Shown piece after piece: positions 27,601-35,491 of a stretch of 64,000 nucleotides of DNA. The notes below the pieces were generated by a model. It searched no databases and was not told where the DNA came from. It was given only the letters and a program-made list of their open reading frames with translations. Position numbers and translations under genes: made by a program. This DNA comes from Thalassotalea sp. LPB0316. GTDB taxonomy: Bacteria; Pseudomonadota; Gammaproteobacteria; Enterobacterales; Alteromonadaceae. Location: the NCBI RefSeq assembly GCF_014898095.1, contig NZ_CP062946.1, positions 1,240,001-1,304,000 on the forward strand. Direction: 5' to 3'. The number at the start of each line of letters is the position of its first letter. Within the stretch, counting starts at the first letter, position 1.

Positions 27601-28983
27601 GCCTTGTTTAAGCTCACTAGCGCAGAAGACATTATCGATCGCATTGGCTTTCACAATATCGGCAAAGGGCAAACCCAAGGCTTGATCGTGATGAGTATTG
27701 ACGATGGTCTTGGCCTTGATGATTTAGATCCAGCTCACGACGCCATTGTTGTCGTTATTAACACCAGTGAAAATGATGTTAGCCATACGGTGGCAACGGC
27801 CTCTGGCTTTAGCTTACATCCTGTACTTGCCGCCTCTGTAGATAGCCAAGTTGCTAGTGCGAGTTTTACAGCGGGTGAAGGGGAAGGTACATTTAATGTA
27901 CCTGCCTATACCACAGCAGTATTTGTGAAAGCTCAAGGTGAAAGCCAAGGCGAAGGTTTACTGGCTACGGCAACTTCAGGCGCACCCGATGTAGAGCCAT
28001 ATGGCGACACGACAGTGTTTGTTCGCGGTGAAATGAACGGTTGGGGTGAAGTCGATAGCTTTAGTTACCAAGGCCAAGGTGTTTATCGCACGACAATTGC
28101 GTTAACTGCAGGCACTTACGGTTTTAAAGTGGCATCAGCTGATTGGGCTACGGTAAACCTTGGTGCACCAGCTGCGTCTAACGAAGTGATAGTCGGTGAA
28201 GATTTCACGCTGTTACCAGGCAGTAATGACAACTTAGCGATGACAATTGCTGAAGATGCAACTTACGTATTTACTTTAGATGCGTCAGATATTGAGAATC
28301 CGGTATTGCACGTGCGCAATCAAGAAGCGTACGCGGGTACAACGATCTTTGTTCGCGGCGGTATGAATGGTTGGAGCGAAGACAATCCGCTTGAGTATAT
28401 TGGTGATGGCCGCTACTCAACAACGATTACAGTTACAGCGGGCAGCCATGAGTTTAAAGTCGCTTCTGGTGACTGGTCGACGGTTAACTTAGGTGCGCCA
28501 TCTGGCGATCGCGAAGTTACTGTCCGTGATGAAAAGCAATTAGTACCAGGTAGTAATGATAACTTGTTTATGGAGTTTGCCGCTGGCGACTATACCTTTA
28601 TTCTTGATACTCAAGATATCAATGCGCCAACGTTAACGGTTTATAGCGCGGAGATGTTTGGTAATACAACGGTTTATATTCGCGGTGGTATGAATGGCTG
28701 GGGTGAGGTTGATGCACTTAGTTATGTAGGTAACAGCACCTATAGTGTGGAAATCGACTTAAGCGCAGAAAACCACGAATTTAAAGTGGCCTCGGGTGAT
28801 TGGTCGACTGTTAACCTAGGGGGTGATGACGGCGCCAGTGCAGTTAGTCTTGATACGCCATATCGGTTAACCCAAGGCTCAAATACCAACTTAACCGTTG
28901 ATATTAGTGAGGCGGCAACGTATGTATTTACCGTTGTCGGGCCAAATCCTGAAAGCCCAACCGTCACTATTACTAAAAAATAA
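24685..28983 (+). CDS. Large pullulanase-type lipoprotein with CBM41-like domain and three C-terminal repeats
   Basis: This 1,432-residue GH13 debranching enzyme starts with a lipobox (LLTVLLSACGGG). Two short Cys-bracketed repeats (CDVPQVPDATGTMCV and CKAPLVPDALNEECV) follow. Next is a CBM41-like pullulanase-associated domain (ILYYNRGDV...YEGYRLHTWN), a CBM48-like domain and the catalytic barrel with D717, E746 and D847. Residues about 1108-1432 form three repeats of about 108 residues, each opening near FVRGxMNGW and sharing FKVASxDWxTVNLG. They are probably starch-binding E-set modules. GGAGAG precedes the ATG, 39 bp after TonB receptor 1. A lipid anchor plus several glucan-binding modules suggests a cell-surface enzyme. 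Confidence 0.93.
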   Translation: MLATNIIKLLAVALLTVLLSACGGGSSDVSPGQTLLTCDVPQVPDATGTMCVDPEPLQCKAPLVPDALNEECVVGFNENAPLPSVTPEANQAILYYNRGDVGAQNTPDDPSYEGYRLHTWNSDSCDAYAPPFDSSDWANGHIHDGVDPNYGAYWILNLKDGYSDCANFIIHIGTDDAGKALGSSDLQMPLNQDDERFVRMNFTFHGVPTVFEYPVESLGFSASGNSAHWIDANTIVWKGYNEGISSVKLHHSASAGIEQDDDGNITGSSLELTPVDLTDEQRALAPQVADWPAFQGDWQASDAKQVLKNQLLVVGYDGENKPALATGVQADKVLDVLYTQGDADADEAQLGVVYANGEVTVNLWAPTAQNVDLLVFDANKTETGRYSMTEDTATGIWSYTGDESLDRAFYQFEVTVYHYQTKAIEVLTVTDPYSVSLSTNGIYSQFVNLADEDLMPAGWDSHEIPTIANVEDAVIYEGHIRDFSARDNTVSLANRGKYKAFTEVDSAPVQHLQKLADSGLTHFHMLPANDIATVNEDAGSIVDITDTVADLCALNANAPVCGVEANDAVLADVLASYSPYTIDAAMLVDAMRNFDSFNWGYDPKHFNVPDGIYASNPDGVARIIEMREMIQALHNTGLRVVLDVVYNHTNSAGTYDNSVLDKVVPGYYHSRDIETGSVIQSTCCNDTALEHRMMDKLMVDSLVVWTEHYKFDGFRFDIMSHGSKAQMLAARDAIQAIDPDNYFYGEGWNRDDRGFAQANQFNMAGTEIATFNDRLREGIRTAEIFSNNTEENGPFIKQDIVKLGLAGSLADYVLVNYNGVASTGSAYSPNMYAKDPADNINYISKHDNESLWDQLQLELPAAYSMAERVRIQNVSHSIVLLSQGIPFLQLGGDFLRSKSLDRNTYDAGDWYNYVDFAMETNNFNVGLPLDKGGRDDDSLVSIASSALNQVGMSEMMFASSVFNEFLQVRTSSALFKLTSAEDIIDRIGFHNIGKGQTQGLIVMSIDDGLGLDDLDPAHDAIVVVINTSENDVSHTVATASGFSLHPVLAASVDSQVASASFTAGEGEGTFNVPAYTTAVFVKAQGESQGEGLLATATSGAPDVEPYGDTTVFVRGEMNGWGEVDSFSYQGQGVYRTTIALTAGTYGFKVASADWATVNLGAPAASNEVIVGEDFTLLPGSNDNLAMTIAEDATYVFTLDASDIENPVLHVRNQEAYAGTTIFVRGGMNGWSEDNPLEYIGDGRYSTTITVTAGSHEFKVASGDWSTVNLGAPSGDREVTVRDEKQLVPGSNDNLFMEFAAGDYTFILDTQDINAPTLTVYSAEMFGNTTVYIRGGMNGWGEVDALSYVGNSTYSVEIDLSAENHEFKVASGDWSTVNLGGDDGASAVSLDTPYRLTQGSNTNLTVDISEAATYVFTVVGPNPESPTVTITKK

Positions 28984-29007
28984 GGATTAGTGCAAATACT
29001 CAATTTT

Positions 29008-29032
29008 AAGGCGCTCGATGAGCGCCTTTTTT
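29008..29032 (+). terminator. Rho-independent terminator of TonB receptor 1/pullulanase operon
   Basis: AAGGCGCT and AGCGCCTT form an 8-bp stem with a CGATG loop, followed by TTTT, 25 bp after the stop codon. Confidence 0.85.
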
Positions 29033-29126
29033 ACGCGTTAATTTTGATGGTTATTTGAATAATTGTGGCCACAAATATTCACTTCGGTTGAGGATTATGC
29101 AACATCGCTTTAACACCTGTAATGCT

Positions 29127-29140
29127 TGCATACGTATTCA
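29127..29140 (-). promoter_or_regulatory. LacI-type operator candidate 3 (distal site)
   Basis: TGCATACGTATTCA reads TGAATACGTATGCA leftward, but no leftward gene starts here. It is therefore either an auxiliary site for looping with the copy at 29390 or a relic of a lost divergent gene. Confidence 0.65.
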
Positions 29141-29389
29141 GTTTTTGTCGGCAGGTGGTGAAAGTTATTAGTGATAACTTCCATTTAATGAAAATTTGTC
29201 TCTTAGGGGGGAATTAAACAATAACAGTTACCCTGCGTTAACTAATTGAATTTGGTGGCTTGAAAGTTGTTTTGGAATCTTCTAACGAGTTTTTGAAGGT
29301 TTTTTTCAGCAAAATTTGTCGTTATTTAAGATTGTCTATTACGCTTAAAAGGTTTGTAGCTAGCAGAGACAATTGTGGTCATAAATTGA

Positions 29390-29403
29390 TGAATACGTAT
29401 GCA
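29390..29403 (+). promoter_or_regulatory. LacI-type operator candidate 4 (TonB receptor 2)
   Basis: TGAATACGTATGCA lies 147 bp before the TonB receptor 2 start and is identical to the copies at the first regulatory region. Confidence 0.7.
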
Positions 29404-29549
29404 AACAGTGTTTTTAGAAAGGGCTCGCTTTTATAGTAAGTTGACCGCTTTCCTACACGAAGCGGATTTCTAAAAAATATAATACAAATGTCGTCGCGTC
29501 AGCTTGGATGCTGAACAAACAAAGAAAACACGGATGAAGGGGAGAATAT

Positions 29550-32306
29550 ATGTTGAAGTTTAAACCTAGTAAGGTAACGCTTGCTATGCTTTCTACTGGC
29601 TTAATGGCAATGAGTGCACCTGTACTTGCTGCTCAAGACAGCCAAGCAAAAGAACAAGAAGTTGAAGTAATCACGGTTACGGGTATCCGCGGTTCACTAC
29701 AACGCGCTCAAGCAATCAAAATGAGCACAGACAATATTGTCGAAGTTATCTCAGCTGAAGATATCGGTAAATTACCAGATACTTCTGTTGCAGAATCGCT
29801 ATCTCGTTTACCAGGTGTAACAGGTGAACGTCGCAACGGTCGTACAAGTGGTTTAGCTGTGCGTGGTTTCAACGAAAACTACGTTGGTACAACGCTTAAC
29901 GGTCGTGAAATCTTAGGTATGGGTGACAACCGTGGCGTTGAGTTCGACCTTTACCCAACAGAAATCATTAACAACATTGTTGTTTACAAGTCTTCTGAAG
30001 CTGGCCTAACGACACAAGGTATCGGTGGTACTATCGATATGCAGATGGTTAGCCCATTAACTGCTGAAAAAACAATGACGTTCAACGCGTCATACGAAAA
30101 AAATGCTGAAGATGCTGGTAACCCAGATTACGACAACAAAGGTCACCGATTATCTTTCAACTTTGTTGATAAGTTTGCCGATGACACTATTGGTGTTGCA
30201 TTAACGGTTGCAGACCAAGAAACACCACGCCAAGAAAATCAATTCCGCGGTTGGGGTTACGCTGACTCAAGTCAAGCGCCTGGCGCTAAAATTTTAGGTG
30301 GTCACGACTCTTACACGCGTTCAGCATTATTAGAGCGTACCTCGGTTGCCGGTGTTGTTGAATGGGCACCAACAGATCGTTTAAAAGTTAAACTAGACGC
30401 GCTATACATCGACTTTGAAGAAAACGATGTAAAACGCGGTTTAGAAGAAGGTGGTGCTGAATGGGGTGCGCCTAATCACACGGCTGGTACTGTTGAAAAC
30501 GGTTTAGTGATGAACGGTGAATTCGATGGTTTCCATTCGGTTATTCGCAACGACGGTTTAAGCCAAAAAGCTGAATTAAACAGCTTAGGTTTAAACGTAG
30601 AGTACGCTTTATCTGATAACTGGACATTTGCTTTCGATTACTCAGGCAGCGATGTTGAAAAAGAGTTACTTGACGTAGAAAGTTACTCAGGTGTTGGTCG
30701 TGCTGGCGTTGATGGCCGTCCGACAATTGCCCGTTCATGGCAACAAACATCTACCGGTGCAATGTTTGGTGATCACTCATCATTACCGACATTAGATTAC
30801 ACTGATCCGAACTTAATCCGCTTGGCCGGCCCACAAGCTTGGGGTGCACCAGTGGTAGGTTCTGATGCACAAGACGGCTTTATTAACCGTCCGAACTTTA
30901 ACGAAGAGTTAGATGCAGTGCGTTTTAGCGTTGATGGTGTGGTTGAGTGGGGCATCATCTCAGCGGCTGAATTTGGCTTACACATCTCAGATCGCAAAAA
31001 GACAAAAATTAATGAAGGTGACTACTTAACGGCGCCGTCATACCCAGGTGATGCGGCAATTCCTGACGTATTAGGTGTTGCAGACTTAAGCTTTATCGGT
31101 ATCAACGGCGTATTAGCTTACGACTCGTTAGGTCTTTACCGCAGTGGTTACTACAATGCGACTGAAGCATCATTAGTACAAACAGACCGTTTAGGTGATA
31201 CATACACTGTAGAAGAAGATATCCGCACTTGGTACGCGAAGTTCAGTATTGATACTGAATGGCAAGGTGTATATGTAACGGGTAACTTCGGTGTTCAATA
31301 CACCAGTGTTGAGCAGAGCTCATTTGGTTTCTCAACGGTAGAAAATGAAAATGGCTATGTTGAAGCGACACCGGTTGAAGGTAATTCTGATTACGCAGAC
31401 TTGTTACCAACGATGAACTTAAGCTTTGAAATTGCTGAGAATCAATTTATCCGTACGGCAGCAGGTAAAGTATTATCTCGCCCTCGTATGGATCAAATGA
31501 AGCCGAATAATGTTGCGACATTTGCTTATAACGATGATCAAATCAATAATCCAAACCCAGAGCGTGGCCCATGGAGTGGTAATGCAGGTAATCCAAACCT
31601 TAAACCTCTTGAAGCGGTTCAATTTGACTTATCTTACGAGAACTACTTCTCGCCAGAAGGTTACTTTGCAGCGACATTCTTCTACAAAGATCTGAAAAAC
31701 TGGCATCGTTCAAATCGCGAGTTAGTTGATTTTTCAGATGTTTACATTCCTGAGTTACACCAAGACAGCGAAGGTAATGCACCGGCGACCCTATTTGGTT
31801 TCGTCAACACTGAGCAAGACGGCTTAGAAGGTTTTGTGCGCGGTTACGAGTTCCAAACGAGCTTACCGTTTAACATTATGCACGATAGCCTAGAAGGTTT
31901 AGGTGTGGTAATGAGTGCAACCTTCATCGATGGTAAGTTAGACGATGGTGGTCGTATCCCTGGTCTTTCTGAAGAGAGCTACTCATTAACGGCTTACTAC
32001 GAAATTAACGGTTGGGAATTCCGTATCGCTGGCACTAAGCGCGATGAATTCTTAACGGAAACTCGTGGCTTAAGCTTAGCGTTAGAAGAAACTGAAGACT
32101 TAGGTGGTCAGTTATGGGATGCGCAAATTAGCTATGACTTCAGTGAGTCAAGCATGGAGTCTCTGCACGGTTTACGTGTGAGCTTCCAAGCGCAAAACTT
32201 AACAGACGAAGATACGGTTCAAGCTGAAGCCGTTGACCCGCGTCAAATCACTAAGTACCAATCTTTTGGTGCTAACTACATGTTAAGCATGAACTACAAG
32301 TTCTAA
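29550..32306 (+). CDS. TonB-dependent receptor 2 of the starch locus
   Basis: This 918-residue outer-membrane receptor has a signal peptide (to about AMSAPVLAAQ), a TonB box (EVEVITVTGIRGSLQRAQ), a plug with ISAEDIGKLPDTSVAESLSRLPGV and a barrel ending MLSMNYKF. It is the same Xanthomonas/Caulobacter type as receptor 1 but only distantly similar. GGGGAGA sits before the ATG. Its codons (GGT, CGT, AAC, TTA dominant) resemble those of the ribosomal protein genes in this window more than its neighbours do, so high expression is likely. A strong terminator follows, separating it partly from the halogenase-like genes. Shared operators point to maltose or maltodextrin uptake. Confidence 0.93.
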   Translation: MLKFKPSKVTLAMLSTGLMAMSAPVLAAQDSQAKEQEVEVITVTGIRGSLQRAQAIKMSTDNIVEVISAEDIGKLPDTSVAESLSRLPGVTGERRNGRTSGLAVRGFNENYVGTTLNGREILGMGDNRGVEFDLYPTEIINNIVVYKSSEAGLTTQGIGGTIDMQMVSPLTAEKTMTFNASYEKNAEDAGNPDYDNKGHRLSFNFVDKFADDTIGVALTVADQETPRQENQFRGWGYADSSQAPGAKILGGHDSYTRSALLERTSVAGVVEWAPTDRLKVKLDALYIDFEENDVKRGLEEGGAEWGAPNHTAGTVENGLVMNGEFDGFHSVIRNDGLSQKAELNSLGLNVEYALSDNWTFAFDYSGSDVEKELLDVESYSGVGRAGVDGRPTIARSWQQTSTGAMFGDHSSLPTLDYTDPNLIRLAGPQAWGAPVVGSDAQDGFINRPNFNEELDAVRFSVDGVVEWGIISAAEFGLHISDRKKTKINEGDYLTAPSYPGDAAIPDVLGVADLSFIGINGVLAYDSLGLYRSGYYNATEASLVQTDRLGDTYTVEEDIRTWYAKFSIDTEWQGVYVTGNFGVQYTSVEQSSFGFSTVENENGYVEATPVEGNSDYADLLPTMNLSFEIAENQFIRTAAGKVLSRPRMDQMKPNNVATFAYNDDQINNPNPERGPWSGNAGNPNLKPLEAVQFDLSYENYFSPEGYFAATFFYKDLKNWHRSNRELVDFSDVYIPELHQDSEGNAPATLFGFVNTEQDGLEGFVRGYEFQTSLPFNIMHDSLEGLGVVMSATFIDGKLDDGGRIPGLSEESYSLTAYYEINGWEFRIAGTKRDEFLTETRGLSLALEETEDLGGQLWDAQISYDFSESSMESLHGLRVSFQAQNLTDEDTVQAEAVDPRQITKYQSFGANYMLSMNYKF

Positions 32307-32323
32307 ACGACTTGTTCTGAATC

Positions 32324-32355
32324 AAAACCTGCCAGTTTACTGGCAGGTTTTTCTT
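32324..32355 (+). terminator. Rho-independent terminator of TonB receptor 2
   Basis: AAAACCTGCCAG and CTGGCAGGTTTT form a 12-bp stem with a short TTTA loop, followed by TTCTTT. Partial read-through could supply lower expression of the following three genes. Confidence 0.85.
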
Positions 32356-32489
32356 TATTGACAGTTTGTTTTTCACTAAATTAATGATTCACGCAGTAAT
32401 TTAATGAAAAACAAATTACGCTTCGAAACAAGGCCAATTTTGCGGCCAATCGTTCGGCTAATATTTAGGCCAATAATTAGAAAATTGTT

Positions 32490-33986
32490 ATGAATAATGC
32501 AGTAAAAAAAGTCGTGGTTTTAGGTGGCGGCACATCGGGCTGGATGTCGGCAGCGTTTTTAAAGAAAATGTTCAGCCATCAAATCGATGTTGAATTGGTC
32601 GAATCAGATGCCATTGGCACGATTGGCGTCGGTGAGGCGACCATTCCACCCATTCGCTTGTTTAATAATGTGCTTGGCATCAATGAAGCTGAGTTTATTA
32701 AAGAAACCAAGGCGACAATCAAACTCGCGATCAAATTCGAAAACTGGAAAAACGTTGGCGAGAGCTACTACCACACCTTCGGCGCTGCCGGCAAAAGTAA
32801 CCCGTTTTGTCATTTTCATCACTATTACTATCGCGCTAAACAGCTTGGCTTAGACAAAAGCCTGTGGGATTACGATCTTAATTACTTAGCTGCAGAAGCC
32901 GGTAAATTTGCCCAAATTAAAGCGCAAGATCCGGTGTTAGATATGCCTTTTGCTTATCATTTTGATGCTGGCTTATACGCTCAATTTTTGCGTAAGTTCA
33001 GTGAGAAAATGGGCGTTAAGCGCACCGAAGGCATGGTTGAACAAGTCCTGCAAAATCATAACTCGGGCTTTGTCGAGAAGTTGGTGCTGAAATCTGGTGA
33101 GGTGATTGAAGGCGACCTATTTATTGACTGCTCAGGCTTTAAAGGGCTATTAATACAAGAAACCCTAGCAACAGGGTTTGAAGATTGGAGCCATTGGCTG
33201 CATTCAGATTCTGCGATTGCAGTGCCGTCTGAGCGCTTAGAAAAAACATTGCCATATACGCGTTCAATTGCTCATGCCGGTGGTTGGCAGTGGCGCATTC
33301 CACTGCAACATCGCAATGGCAATGGCATTGTCTTTAGCCATCGCCATTACACGCCGCAACAGGCGGAAGATGTTTTGATGAGTAATTTAGATAGCAAGCC
33401 ATTGGCTGACCCCATGTTGATCCGTTTCACTACCGGGCGTCGCCGCAAGCAGTGGCATAAAAACGTGATTGCCGTTGGTTTGTCGAGTGGTTTCTTAGAG
33501 CCCCTAGAGTCAACCAGTATTCATTTAATTCAAAGCGCGGTGGTGCGCCTAGCGCATTTATTCCCGCATCAAGGTATTAATGAGCACGATGTTGCTGAAT
33601 ACAACAAGCAATCAGAAATAGAGTACCAGCAGATCAGAGACTTTATTATTCTGCATTACGTGGTTAATGAGCGCACTGATAGCCTGTATTGGAAAGCAAT
33701 GCGCGAGCTTGATATACCTGATTCATTACGCCACAAAATTGAGATGTTTAAAGCCTCTGGCCGTATCTTTAGAGAGCAAAATGATCTATTTCTCGAAAGC
33801 TCTTGGTTGCAAGTTATGGCTGGTCAAGGGCTAGAGCCAAGAGATTACAACCCGCAAGCGAATCAGTTATCTGAGCAACAATTGATCGATATGCTTAGCC
33901 GCATTGAGCAAATTAAACAAGAGCCAATATCGCAACTGCCAAGCCATGATGAATTCTTACAAAGCATGATCAGTCGAGCGCCATAA
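32490..33986 (+). CDS. Flavin-dependent tryptophan-halogenase-like protein 1
   Basis: This 498-residue FAD protein belongs to the tryptophan halogenase (PrnA/RebH) family. Visible elements are the FAD-binding VVVLGGGTSGWMSA, the catalytic lysine K78 in ATIKLAIKFENW (PrnA Lys79), the WxWxIP motif (WQWRIP), and the Glu-Ser pair at E340-S341 in FLEPLESTS. All halogenase hallmarks are thus present. True halogenase activity is unproven, since homologues often sit beside TonB receptors in carbohydrate loci without a known halogenated product. It is followed 3 bp later by a paralogue and then a sugar transporter, so a role in maltodextrin-linked physiology is inferred. No clear ribosome site precedes the ATG. 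Confidence 0.88.
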   Translation: MNNAVKKVVVLGGGTSGWMSAAFLKKMFSHQIDVELVESDAIGTIGVGEATIPPIRLFNNVLGINEAEFIKETKATIKLAIKFENWKNVGESYYHTFGAAGKSNPFCHFHHYYYRAKQLGLDKSLWDYDLNYLAAEAGKFAQIKAQDPVLDMPFAYHFDAGLYAQFLRKFSEKMGVKRTEGMVEQVLQNHNSGFVEKLVLKSGEVIEGDLFIDCSGFKGLLIQETLATGFEDWSHWLHSDSAIAVPSERLEKTLPYTRSIAHAGGWQWRIPLQHRNGNGIVFSHRHYTPQQAEDVLMSNLDSKPLADPMLIRFTTGRRRKQWHKNVIAVGLSSGFLEPLESTSIHLIQSAVVRLAHLFPHQGINEHDVAEYNKQSEIEYQQIRDFIILHYVVNERTDSLYWKAMRELDIPDSLRHKIEMFKASGRIFREQNDLFLESSWLQVMAGQGLEPRDYNPQANQLSEQQLIDMLSRIEQIKQEPISQLPSHDEFLQSMISRAP

Positions 33987-33989
33987 CAG

Positions 33990-35480
33990 ATGAAGCCGGT
34001 CTCAATTGCAATTATCGGTGGCGGTACCGCAGGCTGGATGGCAGCAAACTTGTTTGCTAAAAAATGGGCAGATAAAAACGTTGTCATCAGCTTAGTTGAG
34101 TCACCTGATATTGGTATTATTGGCGTTGGCGAAGGGTCAACACCGACACTTAAGCGATTTTTTGAAATACTAGAGGTATCAGAGCGCGAGTGGATGCCAG
34201 CGTGTAATGCGACTTATAAGCTCAATATTCGCTTTAAAGACTGGAGCCCGCAATCGGGCATTGAAAGCTATTCACATCCGTTTACTTCGCAAGTAGATAC
34301 CTTTACTTCAAGATCATTTCACGTCAATACTCAAACCCGTCGCTTAGGTTTAGATACCCATGTCGTACCGGAAGACTTTTTTATTAATGGCGTGTTAGCC
34401 AAGCAGGGTAAAGGGCCGGTAACACCGGAAAACTTCCCGTTTAAAATGGAGTATGGCTACCATTTTGATTCCGGTTTACTCTGCCAATTCTTGGCAAAAT
34501 TTGCCGCTGATAAAGGCGTTAATCACATTCAAGCTAATGTCCTTGAAGCAACACGTCACCAAAACGGTGATATTGCCAGTGTGATCACCAAAGAGCAGGG
34601 TGAAATTAGCGCAGACTTTTTTGTCGATTGCACCGGTTTTAACGCCCTGTTGATGGAAAAAACACTCGGTGTTGAATTTAAATCTTATAAAGACAATTTG
34701 TTCAACGATAGTGCAGTGGTCATGCCTACACCGATTGACGAAATGATTCCTGTAGAAACGTTAGCAACTGCACTTAGCGCTGGTTGGGTTTGGAAAATCC
34801 CATTAACTAACCGCTATGGTAATGGTTATGTTTATAGCTCAGATTTTATTTCATCAGATCAGGCAGAAACTGAATTTCGCCGGCATTTAAATGCCATTGA
34901 TAGCGATGAGATGTGCAATCATTTACAGATGAAGGTGGGTTGCTTGGTAAAACATTGGGCACACAACTGCTTGAGTATCGGCTTATCGCAAGGTTTTATT
35001 GAGCCACTTGAAGCCACCGCGTTGCACCTTGTTCAATTGAGCCTTGAGATGTTTATCGAGCAGTTTGAAAAAGGTGGCTTTAGCAATCAATATCAAGCGC
35101 AATACAATCAATTCACTGCAGAGCGCTTTGAGCGAGTGCGCGATTACATTGTTGCGCATTATAAGATGAACACCCGAAATGATAGCGATTACTGGCGTGC
35201 CAACCGTGACAATACGCACTTATCAGATTCACTAATACAGCTATTGAACGTTTGGTTTAATCGCGAAGATCTCACTCAAGAAATTCTCCGGCAAAACTTA
35301 CAAAGCCATTTCGATACCAGTTCATGGCATTGCTTGTTAGCAGGTTACGGAGCGTTCCCACCGCTTGCCGACAATCAGCCGAATCGAGGCGATTTATACC
35401 GAGATAATAACATTGCGCAATTTTTACAGGGCTGCGCGCTTAACTTTCAATCACATGCGACCCATTTGCAGTTTAAATAA
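33990..35480 (+). CDS. Flavin-dependent tryptophan-halogenase-like protein 2
   Basis: This 496-residue paralogue of the preceding protein shares SIAIIGGGTAGWMAA for FAD binding, the lysine (K77 in ATYKLNIRF) and the WxWxIP motif (WVWKIP). The conserved Glu-Ser pair is here Glu-Ala (E341-A342 in IEPLEATA), a change at a position near the halide/active site in PrnA. Its divergence from the first copy suggests the two are not redundant; they may form a heteromer or act on different substrates. The ATG is 3 bp after the preceding stop codon, so coupling is likely. The SLC45-type transporter follows 11 bp later. Confidence 0.87.
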   Translation: MKPVSIAIIGGGTAGWMAANLFAKKWADKNVVISLVESPDIGIIGVGEGSTPTLKRFFEILEVSEREWMPACNATYKLNIRFKDWSPQSGIESYSHPFTSQVDTFTSRSFHVNTQTRRLGLDTHVVPEDFFINGVLAKQGKGPVTPENFPFKMEYGYHFDSGLLCQFLAKFAADKGVNHIQANVLEATRHQNGDIASVITKEQGEISADFFVDCTGFNALLMEKTLGVEFKSYKDNLFNDSAVVMPTPIDEMIPVETLATALSAGWVWKIPLTNRYGNGYVYSSDFISSDQAETEFRRHLNAIDSDEMCNHLQMKVGCLVKHWAHNCLSIGLSQGFIEPLEATALHLVQLSLEMFIEQFEKGGFSNQYQAQYNQFTAERFERVRDYIVAHYKMNTRNDSDYWRANRDNTHLSDSLIQLLNVWFNREDLTQEILRQNLQSHFDTSSWHCLLAGYGAFPPLADNQPNRGDLYRDNNIAQFLQGCALNFQSHATHLQFK

Positions 35481-35491
35481 GTGAGAATGCC

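Larger units (their letters stand above)
28984..29549. promoter_or_regulatory. Regulatory gap before TonB receptor 2
   Basis: This 566-bp gap holds a strong terminator just after the large pullulanase, then two operator palindromes 263 bp apart in opposite orientation, and the presumed promoter and leader of TonB receptor 2. TATAGT at about 29433 is a possible -10 element. No open frame is convincing. Confidence 0.6.

Noticed and set aside
32490..35480. A halogenated natural-product gene cluster
   Set aside because: No peptide synthetase, polyketide or indole biosynthesis genes are nearby; all neighbours serve starch or sugar uptake.
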